Positions 45,081-52,720 of a DNA stretch of 60,621 nucleotides are shown in pieces. How positions within the stretch are numbered: the first letter of the stretch is position 1; the number at the start of each line of letters is the position of its first letter. The notes beneath the pieces were generated by a model. The model was not told the origin of the DNA, did not search any database, and worked only from the letters and a program-made list of their open reading frames with translations. A program made the position numbers and the translations under genes. Source of the stretch: Labilithrix sp. GTDB lineage: Bacteria > Myxococcota_A > Polyangia > Polyangiales > Polyangiaceae. The stretch spans positions 1 to 60,621 of the forward strand of contig JAHBWF010000030.1 in the NCBI GenBank assembly GCA_019637105.1, in the 5' to 3' direction.

Positions 45081-46154
45081 CTACAGCGGCTCCCGCGCGC
45101 ACCCCGCCAGATCCACCACGACGCGCTCCAGCGCGAGGCTCGTCCGCCCGAGGCGGTCGTAGTCGAGCCGATCCGCCGTGTCGGTCGCGCGGTGGTAGTC
45201 GAGCGACCGCAGCGGTCCGGTGTCCGTCACCATGAACGCCGGGACGCCCTCGCGCGCGAACGCGTGGTGCGACTGGACGCGCAGCGGCGTGAAGAAGAAC
45301 GGGTGGGTCACGATCGCGCTCTCGACGTCCGCCTCCGCGGAGTCGAACGTCCGCTTCGCCCGCTCGAGCAGCCAGCGCGTCCCGCGATCGCCGACGATCG
45401 CGAGGTCCGACCTCAAGAGCCGGACGAGCCGGAACGGCCAGCGGCGCGGCTCCGGGACGTACACGCCGACGGCCTCGACGTTGACCATCGCGGTCACGCG
45501 CGGGCCTTCGCGGCGGAGGTCCTCGAGGTAGCGCCGGCTCCCGGTCTCCGCCGTGCCGGTGTGCGGCGCCTCCTCCGCGGCGAACGCGACGAGCCGCACC
45601 GTCCGGTGGAGCCGCCACGCCGGGAGCGCGTGCGCGAGCGCGAGCAGCACCGCGACGCCGCTCGCGTTGTCGTCCGCGCCCGGCGAGCCGCGCGCCGTGT
45701 CGTAGTGCGCGCCGACGACGACGCTCTCCTCTGGGATCCGCTCGCCCCGGATCACCGCCTCGACGTTCCACGCGGCCTCGTCGACGCGGCGGCGCCTCAC
45801 CGGGACCCCCGCGTCGCGGAACCGATCCTCGATCGCGTCGGCGGCCCGCGCCAAGGCGCGGAGCGCCGTGGTCGAGCGGTCGTTGCGCTCGCCGATCGCC
45901 TCGCTGAGGAGCCGCACGTCGTCGCGCATGCGCTGCACGACGTCGTGGAACATCTCCGGCTCGCGGCGCGCGGCCGGCGCCGGAGCTCCGAGGTGGGTCG
46001 GCGACCAGCACGGCGGATCGCTCGCGGGGAACGAGTCCCGCCCCGCGGCGTCCACCGTCTCGTCCAGGCCGAGCGGGCGCTCGTGCTCGCCCGCGCGCCG
46101 GCCCTCGTGCTCGCGCCGGCCGTGGGTCTCGTGCTCGTGCTCTACGGCCTTCAT
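45081..46154 (-). CDS. M28-family zinc aminopeptidase-like protein
   Basis: 357 residues. Zinc ligands recognisable in VVVGAHYDTARGSPGADDN (His, Asp), the Glu pair in AFAAEEAPHTGT, Asp/Glu around NVEAVGVYVP and the last His in YHRATDTADR. The chain has no signal peptide, so it may be cytosolic; its first 65 residues are His/Glu-rich and carry RDSFPASDPPCWSP, a short motif otherwise seen in small stand-alone proteins. It is the first gene after the CheR/kinase block on the same strand. Substrate unknown. Confidence 0.83.
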   Translation of the reverse strand: MKAVEHEHETHGRREHEGRRAGEHERPLGLDETVDAAGRDSFPASDPPCWSPTHLGAPAPAARREPEMFHDVVQRMRDDVRLLSEAIGERNDRSTTALRALARAADAIEDRFRDAGVPVRRRRVDEAAWNVEAVIRGERIPEESVVVGAHYDTARGSPGADDNASGVAVLLALAHALPAWRLHRTVRLVAFAAEEAPHTGTAETGSRRYLEDLRREGPRVTAMVNVEAVGVYVPEPRRWPFRLVRLLRSDLAIVGDRGTRWLLERAKRTFDSAEADVESAIVTHPFFFTPLRVQSHHAFAREGVPAFMVTDTGPLRSLDYHRATDTADRLDYDRLGRTSLALERVVVDLAGCAREPL

Positions 46155-46235
46155 CGTGGGCTCCGCGCGCGTCGCGGGGCGCGGCGCGCGCTCTCCCCGG
46201 GTGCACGACGGATGCCGGGCGCCGCGGCGAGCGGA

Positions 46236-48035
46236 TCAGTGGTGGCGGAGGCGCGCGGCCTCGTGCACCGCCTCGACGAGCTCGGCGGCGTCGATGGGCT
46301 TGCCCACGTGCACGTCGAAGCCCGCCGCGAGGGCGCGGTCCGTGTCGCGGTCGGCCGTGAAGCCGCTGACGGCCAGCGCCGCGACCGACGAGTCGAGCTT
46401 GCGGATCTCGCTGATGAGCTCGCAGCCGTCGCCGCCGGGCATCGCCAGATCGCTCACGACGACGTCCGGGGTCCAGCGGCCGAACAGCTCGAGCGCGGCG
46501 CGGCTGCCCGCGGCGCACGCCACATCGGCCCCGGCGCGGCGGAGGATCGTCGCCATGAGCTCGCGCGAGTCCTCCTCGTCGTCGACCACGAGCACGCGGA
46601 GATCGCGCAGGTTGTGGCCGGGGTCCACGACGTGCTCGCTCGGCGCCGCGACGAGCTCCTCGCGCAGCGGCAGGAGCACCGTGAAGGTCGCGCCCGCTCC
46701 CTCGCCCGCGCTCTCGACCGTGACCTTCCCGTCCTGGAGCTCGACGAGCTGCTTCACGATGTAGAGGCCCAGGCCGAGCCCGCTGCGCGCCGTGGCGTAG
46801 TTGCGGTCCTGCGTGTACATCTCGAAGACGTGCCCGATGAGGTCGGGCGCGATGCCCTTGCCGGTGTCGCGCACGAGGAGCCGCACGTGGGCGCCGTCGC
46901 GCCGCGCCTCGACGACGATGCTCCCGCCCGCCGGCGTGTACTTGAGCGCGTTCGAGAGCAGGTTCATCAGCACCTGCTCGAGCCGCTGGCGATCGGCGAT
47001 GACGATCAGGTCGGGCTCGACGGAGAACGCGAGGTCCAGCCCGAGCTCCGTCGCGCGGGGCGTCGCGCCCTCGACCACGCGCTGCGCGAGGGCGCCGACG
47101 TCGACCGGGGCGAGCGCGAGCTGGATCCGGTCGGCGGCCATCCTCGAGATGTCGAGGAGCTCCTCGATCAGGTTCGCCTGCGTCCGCGCGTTGCGCTCGA
47201 TCGTCTCGAACGCGCGGTTGCGCGCCGACTGGTCGAGCACCTCGCGCCGCAAGAGCTGCGTCCATCCGAGGATCGCGTTGAGCGGAGCGCGGAGGTCGTG
47301 CGAGAGGACCGCGATGAACCGGTCCTTGGCGCGGTTGGCGCGCTCGAGCTCCTCGCGCGTGCGCCGCTCGCGGGTCAAGAGCTCGTCCTTGTCGCGGAGC
47401 GCGCGGGCCAGGTCCTGCGCGGGCTCGCCGTTGGGCGCGGCGGGCGCGTGCGCGGCCGGGCGCAGCGTCCAGAGGAGGCGCTGTCCGCGTGACGTGAGCG
47501 ACACGTGGGCGACGACGTGGAGCTCTCCGCCGCCGCGCGGGCGGAGCGCGAGATCGAGCAGGCGCGTCGTCCCGCGCTCGAGCGTGTCGAGCGCGTCGTT
47601 CATCGCGCGGACCGCCCCGGGGTCGATGAACGCCGAGATCGGCTTGCCGCGCAAGAACCGCATCTCCAGGCAGAAGAGCTGCACCGCGGCGGCGTTGGCG
47701 TCGCGCACGACGCCGAAGCGGTCCGACACGAGGTACGCGTCCGGCGCGCGCTCGAAGAGATCGGCGTAGCGCTCGCGCTCCGCCTCGAGGCGGAGCCCCA
47801 TGCGTCCGAGCTCGTCGAGCTGCGCGCGGAGCTCCTCCTCCGCGACGAGCAGCTCCTCGTGCTGCAGGCGCAGCGTGTCGAGCGCTTCGCGGAGGATGGC
47901 GGGATCTTGCTCGAGGCCGGACTTCGGCCCGAGAAGCTTCGCCGTGCGCTCCTCACCCGTCCTCATCGACAGCGCGAACGACTCGACCCGATCGACGAAC
48001 GCGTCCGCTCCCCGACGACGGATTCGCAGAGACAT
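46236..48035 (-). CDS. PAS-domain hybrid sensor histidine kinase with receiver
   Basis: 599 residues, no membrane helix. Order: N-terminal coiled coil (about 48-90), PAS (RYADLFERAPDAYLVSDRFG), HisKA with phospho-acceptor His in LSHDLRAPLNAILGW, HATPase (NLLSNALKYTPAGG, DTGKGIAP, GLGLGLYIVK), and a C-terminal receiver (VLVVDDEEDSRELMA, phospho-Asp in VVSDLAMPGGDG, Lys in GKPIDA). Its ATG and the stop of the CheR-PAS gene share one base (TGATG), so the two are translationally coupled and probably act together. Confidence 0.93.
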   Translation of the reverse strand: MSLRIRRRGADAFVDRVESFALSMRTGEERTAKLLGPKSGLEQDPAILREALDTLRLQHEELLVAEEELRAQLDELGRMGLRLEAERERYADLFERAPDAYLVSDRFGVVRDANAAAVQLFCLEMRFLRGKPISAFIDPGAVRAMNDALDTLERGTTRLLDLALRPRGGGELHVVAHVSLTSRGQRLLWTLRPAAHAPAAPNGEPAQDLARALRDKDELLTRERRTREELERANRAKDRFIAVLSHDLRAPLNAILGWTQLLRREVLDQSARNRAFETIERNARTQANLIEELLDISRMAADRIQLALAPVDVGALAQRVVEGATPRATELGLDLAFSVEPDLIVIADRQRLEQVLMNLLSNALKYTPAGGSIVVEARRDGAHVRLLVRDTGKGIAPDLIGHVFEMYTQDRNYATARSGLGLGLYIVKQLVELQDGKVTVESAGEGAGATFTVLLPLREELVAAPSEHVVDPGHNLRDLRVLVVDDEEDSRELMATILRRAGADVACAAGSRAALELFGRWTPDVVVSDLAMPGGDGCELISEIRKLDSSVAALAVSGFTADRDTDRALAAGFDVHVGKPIDAAELVEAVHEAARLRHH

Positions 48036-49897
48036 CAGCTCACCTCCCCCACGAGGACGATCACCCCCCGCATGCCATCGCCACGAAGCGGGGACACACG
48101 GACCTCGAGTCTCGAGGCATCGCCGCGCGGGCCCCCGCCGTCAATAGTGCACACGCTCTCCTTGCCCTCCTCGAGCGCGGCGCGGAGCGATGCCGCGATC
48201 TCGCCGAACGGCAGCGGCCCCTCGAGGCTCGCGAAGTGCCTTCCGGCGGCGTCGCGCGGGCGGATCCCGAGGAGCTCGCTCATCTTCGAGCTCCACGTGA
48301 ACACGCGCAGCTCGCGATCGAGGACGGCCACGCCGACGTGCAAGCTCGCGAGCACGGCGCCGAACAGCGCGTGCGTCTGGTTCAGCTCCGTCCCGCGCTG
48401 GCGGAGCTCCTCGTTGATGGTCTGCAGCTCTTCGTTCGTCGACTCGAGCTCCTCGTTCATCGACTCGAGCTCCTCGTTCGTGGACCGCAGCTCCTCGTTC
48501 GTCGTCTCGAGCTCGTCGTTCGTGGTCTGCAGCTCCTCGGTCAGGCCCTGGAGCTCGAGGCGCGTCGCCCGCAGCTCCTCGTGAGCGGCCTCGAGCTCGA
48601 GGTTCGCGCGCCGGAGCTCCACCCTGAGGCGGCGCGCTTGGGTGACGTCGAGGAACGTGATCTGAGCGCCGGCGACCGACGGGCCCGAGAGCACCGGCGT
48701 CACGTCGACGTCGAGGAACAACTTCTCGCCGCTCGGGAGGACCCGCTCGACCTCCCTGAGCTGCACGGCCCGACGCTCGATCGCCGCGCGCTCGAAGCAC
48801 GCGTGGAGATCGGCCGAGCCGAACGCGAGCTCGGAGAGCGATCGTCCGACCTCGCGCGCGCCGAGCGAGAAGAGCTGCGCCGCCCTTCGACTCGCGGCGA
48901 CGAGGCGCCCGGTCGGATCGACGAGGACCTGCGCGATCGGCCCCGCGTCGGAGAACGCCGCGCGGAGCCGCGCGCGCGACTCCTCGTCGTGCGCCGGATC
49001 GCCCGCGGCGTCGGCGTAGTCCACGCGCGACGTCGGGCGCCGCCGCGCCGCGCGCTGCGCGCGCGCGAAGAGGCGGAGCTTGAGATCGACGGGGGTGAAG
49101 AGCCTCGAGTGCGAGAGCAGCATCTCCGCCTTCCCGAGGAAGAGGAGGCCGCCGGGGTTGAACGCGGGCTGCAAGCGCTCGAGGAGGCGCTCCTGCGTCT
49201 CGGCGTTGAAGTACATGAGGAGGTTCCTGCAGACGAGCAAGTCGACGCGCGGGATCGGCGCGTCCTTGAGGAGGTCGTGGCGCCCGAAGACGATCTCGCG
49301 GCGCAGGTCCTTCCTGAACACGAAGTCGGAGCCGGACGGCGTGAAGTACCGCTCGACGAGCGGCGGCGGGACGGGCTCGAGCGCCTTCGACGGATACGTC
49401 GCGAGGCGCGCGAGCGAGAGGGCCTCTTCGTCGATGTCGGTGGCGTAGATCTTCACCCGATGGGCGAAGGCGTCCTCGCCGAACGCCTCGCAGAGCACCA
49501 TCGCGAGCGTGTACGCCTCCTCACCCGAGGAGCAGCCGGCGCTCCACACGCGGATCGGCGCGTCGGGCCGCGGGTCCACCATCGCCGGGAGCCGAGCGGC
49601 GAGCGCCTGCCACGCCGCGGGATCGCGGAAGAAGGAGGTCACGTTGATGAGCAGGAGGTTGAAGAGCTGCACGAGCTCGTCCGGGGTCCGCTCGAGGTGG
49701 AGGATGTAGTCGCGGACGGAGTCCACCCCGACCGCGGTCATCCGCCGGCGCACGCGCCGCGCGAGGCTCGGCCGCTTGTGGCCCGAGAAATCGAAGCCTC
49801 GTTCTCGTAGCAAGTAGTCGAGCAGCGCGCCGAGCTCTCGCTCCGCGCGCTCTCCGGCGCGAGCGTCGCCGTCGATGCTCTCTGGTCCGTAGATCAT
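48035..49897 (-). CDS. CheR-type methyltransferase fused to PAS domains and coiled coil
   Basis: 620 residues. CheR N- and C-terminal domains (about 20-275: TSFFRDPAAWQ, IRVWSAGCSSGEEAYTLAM with the SAM loop, LVCRNLLMYF). Two PAS-like domains follow (about 315-430 and 515-610), separated by a long coiled coil with a repeated TNEELxSTNEEL heptad series (about 445-505). This architecture is usually a CheB-CheR-PAS three-domain protein; the CheB part is absent here. The ATG at 49897 has GGAGG seven bases upstream. It is coupled to the hybrid kinase gene. Probably a signalling input module rather than a chemoreceptor methylase (inference). Confidence 0.9.
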   Translation of the reverse strand: MIYGPESIDGDARAGERAERELGALLDYLLRERGFDFSGHKRPSLARRVRRRMTAVGVDSVRDYILHLERTPDELVQLFNLLLINVTSFFRDPAAWQALAARLPAMVDPRPDAPIRVWSAGCSSGEEAYTLAMVLCEAFGEDAFAHRVKIYATDIDEEALSLARLATYPSKALEPVPPPLVERYFTPSGSDFVFRKDLRREIVFGRHDLLKDAPIPRVDLLVCRNLLMYFNAETQERLLERLQPAFNPGGLLFLGKAEMLLSHSRLFTPVDLKLRLFARAQRAARRRPTSRVDYADAAGDPAHDEESRARLRAAFSDAGPIAQVLVDPTGRLVAASRRAAQLFSLGAREVGRSLSELAFGSADLHACFERAAIERRAVQLREVERVLPSGEKLFLDVDVTPVLSGPSVAGAQITFLDVTQARRLRVELRRANLELEAAHEELRATRLELQGLTEELQTTNDELETTNEELRSTNEELESMNEELESTNEELQTINEELRQRGTELNQTHALFGAVLASLHVGVAVLDRELRVFTWSSKMSELLGIRPRDAAGRHFASLEGPLPFGEIAASLRAALEEGKESVCTIDGGGPRGDASRLEVRVSPLRGDGMRGVIVLVGEVS

Positions 49898-50059
49898 GGG
49901 TCGGCCTCCGGCGGCGGCGGCCGCGCGCGAACGCGCCGATCGCGACACGTCGAGCGTCGCCCGCGCCCCGGCGAGCGCTCGCTCACGCGAGGCCGCCCGG
50001 GCGCCAGGCGAGGCGCGCGGTCGAGATCGTCGTCGGTCGGCGCGCGGGCGCCGACGTGA

Positions 50060-51058
50060 TCACCCCGGGTGGAGCAGTCGATCGACGTCGGGCCTGAGCC
50101 GGAAGAGCGCGACCTTCTCGCGGGCGACCGCCCCGAGCCGGCCGAGCGTGAACGCCACCTTGCGACGCGTCTGCGCGAGGCCGAAGTAGTCCGCGTACCG
50201 CGGGCTCATCAGCGAGAGGAACGAGAGCGCGTCGGCGTCGTCGAGCGCCGACGCGTCCGGCTCCCCTTGCACGTGACCGCCGACGAGGGCGCGCACGCGC
50301 AGCGCGTCCGCCTCGGCCACGCCGAGGCCGCGGAGGATCGCGAGCGCGCGCTCGCCGCCGCGCTTCGCCTGCGGGTCGTCGAGCACGCGGTGGGCGCGGT
50401 GCTCGATCCGATCGTGCGAGTCGCCCTCGAGACGGTCGATGTCGTGCAGGAGGGCGGCGATCTGCGGGGCGACGCCGACGTCCGGCGCGATGCGGAGCAT
50501 CCACTGCCACGTGTCGAGCGCGTGCTCGAAATCGGCTCGGAGGAGCGGCTGCGTGAGATCGTAGAGCGCGGCGTGCGCCTCGAGGACCGCGTCGAAGAGC
50601 GGCGTCGACGACGCCTCGTTCCGGCGGCCGACGAGCCGCTGGTACCGCGCCAGGACCTCGAGCGCGACGCCGACCGCGTCGTTGCCGCGGACCGCGAGGC
50701 GACGGAGCGGGCGCGCGTTCTCCACCGCCTCGTCGAGGCGACGGAAGTCGAACGCGCCGCGCCAGGCGAAGTCGTCGATGACGAGATCGTACGAGGAGGA
50801 TCGCTCGACGGGGCTCCGCTCGCTGCGGGGCGCGAGCTCGCCGTAGGCCGGGCGCGTCACGGTGACCGTCGGGAACTCCCGCGCGATCGTCGAGGTGTCG
50901 AGCTCCTCGTCCTCGTCGGCGAGGAGCTGGAGGTCCGCGATCTCGGGCTCGAGCAGCGCGCGCGAGCGGCGGCGGCCCACGCCGGACAGCGGGCCGGTCG
51001 AGACGACGCCCGGGCCGGCGTGCCCCGTCGTGATGTCCTTGCTGACGACCGCGCTCAT
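50060..51058 (-). CDS. HD-domain putative phosphohydrolase (copy A)
   Basis: 332 residues. A helical domain with the HD metal-ligand set: His179 in FEHALDTWQW, His205-Asp206 in AALLHDIDRL, His262 in VGGHVQGE and Asp274/276 in LDDADALSFLS. The first 90 residues are low-complexity, followed by a strand/helix block (LVIDDFAWRGAFDFRRLDE). About half its positions recur in the 288-residue copy B at 55477-56343, and the DNA matches closely near both 3' ends. The start overlaps the stop of the epimerase gene (ATGA). Probable nucleotide or phosphate-ester hydrolase; substrate unknown. Confidence 0.7.
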   Translation of the reverse strand: MSAVVSKDITTGHAGPGVVSTGPLSGVGRRRSRALLEPEIADLQLLADEDEELDTSTIAREFPTVTVTRPAYGELAPRSERSPVERSSSYDLVIDDFAWRGAFDFRRLDEAVENARPLRRLAVRGNDAVGVALEVLARYQRLVGRRNEASSTPLFDAVLEAHAALYDLTQPLLRADFEHALDTWQWMLRIAPDVGVAPQIAALLHDIDRLEGDSHDRIEHRAHRVLDDPQAKRGGERALAILRGLGVAEADALRVRALVGGHVQGEPDASALDDADALSFLSLMSPRYADYFGLAQTRRKVAFTLGRLGAVAREKVALFRLRPDVDRLLHPG

Positions 51059-52170
51059 GACGCCAGCTCCAGCTCGAGCTGCACGTACGACGGGGAGGAC
51101 TTCTTCACAGTCGTGTGCGTCTGGCGGGCGACCCAGTCGAGCAGCTCGAGGAGCCCGGCGTCGAGGCGCCCTTCGGCGCGATGACCGAGGGCCTGCTCGG
51201 CGCGGCTCACGTCGGCGAAGCAGTGCCTCACGTCGCCGATCTGGTACCGGCCGGACACCTCCGCGCCGAACGTCGATCCCCCCGCGACGGCGGCCATCCG
51301 GCGCGCGATCTCGGCCATCGACGTGGCGCGCCCGCTGCCCACGTTGATCACCGCGTGGCGGGTGTCGGCGGTCATCGCGAGGCGACACGCCGAGGCGACC
51401 TCGCGAGCGTCGACGAAATCGCGGAGCTGTCCGCCGTCCTCGGGCAGCAGCGGGCGACGCCCGGCGAGGACGCGCGACGCGAACCGCGCGAGGTCCCCGC
51501 TGTACGGGCAAGAGAGCGACTGGCGCGTCCCGAACACGTTGAAGAAGCGGAGCGCCAGCGTCGGGATCCCGAACGCGCGGCCGAAGCGCAGGCTCATCCG
51601 CTCCTGGTCGTACTTCGAGCCTGCGTAGACCGAGCCCTCGATGGAGGGCGTCTTCGACTCGGGCGTCGCGACCGGCGTGAGGCGGTCGCCGTTGCTCGTC
51701 GGCTCCCACTCGCCGCGACGGAGCTGGTCCGGGCGCCTGCGCGGGATCTCGGTGGGCGAGCCGAACGAGTCGCGATACAGCCCTTCACCGTAGACACACA
51801 TGCTCGAACCGAGGATGAGTCGCTCCACCGACGATCGGACCAGGCGATCCATCAACACCGCGGTGCCGACGTTGTTGGCGGACATGCAGCGATCGACCTC
51901 GAACACGCTCTCCCCCGCACCGACGGCGGCGGCCAAGTGAAAGACGACGTCCATCCCCTCGAGCGCCTTCTCGACGAGCGCGCCGTCGCGCACGTCACCG
52001 ACGATCAACTCGACCTGCGGATCGAGGTACGAGGGACGCTCACCGCCGAGGTGGACCCGCGGCGTGAGGTTGTCGAGCGCTCGAACCGTATGACCATGGG
52101 CGAGCAGCTCGTCGGCGAGGTGCGAGCCGATGAACCCGGCACCCCCCGTGATGAGGACTTTCTTCGACAT
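51055..52170 (-). CDS. NAD-dependent nucleotide-sugar epimerase/dehydratase (copy A)
   Basis: 371 residues. Extended SDR: Rossmann motif VLITGGAGFIGSHLADELL, DVVFHLAAAVG, catalytic Ser in LGSSMCVYGEGLY and the YxxxK pair in SVYAGSKYDQE. Acts on an NDP-sugar, type not determinable. A GGAG lies about 10 bases before the ATG. It is followed without gap by HD copy A, and has a paralogue, copy B, at 57618-58808 with the same special insertion (LRRGEWEP...SNGDRLTPVATPESKT). Confidence 0.86.
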   Translation of the reverse strand: MSKKVLITGGAGFIGSHLADELLAHGHTVRALDNLTPRVHLGGERPSYLDPQVELIVGDVRDGALVEKALEGMDVVFHLAAAVGAGESVFEVDRCMSANNVGTAVLMDRLVRSSVERLILGSSMCVYGEGLYRDSFGSPTEIPRRRPDQLRRGEWEPTSNGDRLTPVATPESKTPSIEGSVYAGSKYDQERMSLRFGRAFGIPTLALRFFNVFGTRQSLSCPYSGDLARFASRVLAGRRPLLPEDGGQLRDFVDAREVASACRLAMTADTRHAVINVGSGRATSMAEIARRMAAVAGGSTFGAEVSGRYQIGDVRHCFADVSRAEQALGHRAEGRLDAGLLELLDWVARQTHTTVKKSSPSYVQLELELAS

Positions 52171-52387
52171 AGTTTGCGACTCCGTTAGAAGAACGACTGC
52201 GCCTTCGCCGCCTCCGAGGGCAGCGAACATCTTGTGGACAATTCCCCCCGCGCATCGCTCGGTTGGAGCTCTCGCGGACGCCTCGCGTGGTGCACTCCGC
52301 ATGCCGCGAAGCGTCGCGGCGTGTCACGAACGCTCGCCTGGGCGCTGAAGCTCAGTGTGAACGGGTGTAGCGAGACGTAGGCTGTAG

Positions 52388-52474
52388 CGTTCTGCCCCGA
52401 ACGGTGCAGTCACGCAGAACGAAATCTCGTTGAATCGACCTCGAGAACTCGCTGAACAACGAATTCTCGCTCCA
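52388..52474. promoter_or_regulatory. Cluster of inverted and direct repeats, candidate operator
   Basis: CGTTCTGC (52388-52395) and its complement GCAGAACG (52414-52421) flank 18 bp. Next come TCTCGTTGAA (52425), ACTCGCTGAA (52447) and TCTCGCT (52465), the first two exactly 22 bp apart, about two helical turns. CGAGAA / TTCTCG arms (52442-52469) overlap them. Confidence 0.4.
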
Positions 52475-52477
52475 TCA

Positions 52478-52495
52478 CAGGGAGGTGACACCCTG
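52478..52495 (+). promoter_or_regulatory. Hairpin sequestering a Shine-Dalgarno sequence
   Basis: CAGGG (52478-52482) can pair with CCCTG (52491-52495) around an 8-base loop. The GGGAGG Shine-Dalgarno straddles stem and loop, and an ATG follows directly at 52496. Could make initiation dependent on unfolding; a real gene behind it is unproven. Confidence 0.35.
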
Positions 52496-52720
52496 ATGGC
52501 GATCGGCATTCAGCCCGCTGCGACGGAGAGCCCTCTGAGGCAGCCTCGCTGCAGCGATTGTTCGACGTGCACTGGCCACGCCAACGTTCGACCTCGCCGC
52601 CCCCGGACCATCGCGTGCACTCGGCGGGGCCCATGTCGCCGCTCGATTCGTGGGTTTACCGCGAGCGCAAACAGCTCGCGCACGGCGGTTCCCTCCTCCG
52701 CGCGCTCGAGCGATCCCTGA
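52496..52720 (+). CDS. Possible small Cys/Arg-rich peptide (leader ORF)
   Basis: 74 codons behind a good SD (GGGAGG, 10-base spacing). The peptide has CSDCSTCTG near residue 20 and is Arg-rich; no family was recognised. It overlaps the first 88 bases of the PRT-kinase gene in another frame. It may be a translated leader or chance; codon use is unremarkable. Confidence 0.25.
   Translation: MAIGIQPAATESPLRQPRCSDCSTCTGHANVRPRRPRTIACTRRGPCRRSIRGFTASANSSRTAVPSSARSSDP

Larger units (their letters stand above)
52171..52632. other. Divergent intergenic region of the epimerase / PRT-kinase genes, repeat-rich
   Basis: 462 bp, noticeably less GC-rich than its flanks. Contains an 8-bp inverted repeat (52388-52421), two near-identical TCTCGTTGAA / ACTCGCTGAA units 22 bp apart (52425 and 52447), a third TCTCGCT at 52465, and a hairpin enclosing a Shine-Dalgarno (52478-52495). 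These suggest a regulated divergent promoter. A short open frame starts at 52496. Confidence 0.5.

Noticed and set aside
43800-47492. A 1230-codon plus-strand frame
   Set aside because: Antisense of the sterol-reductase-like, M28 and histidine-kinase genes; no motif.
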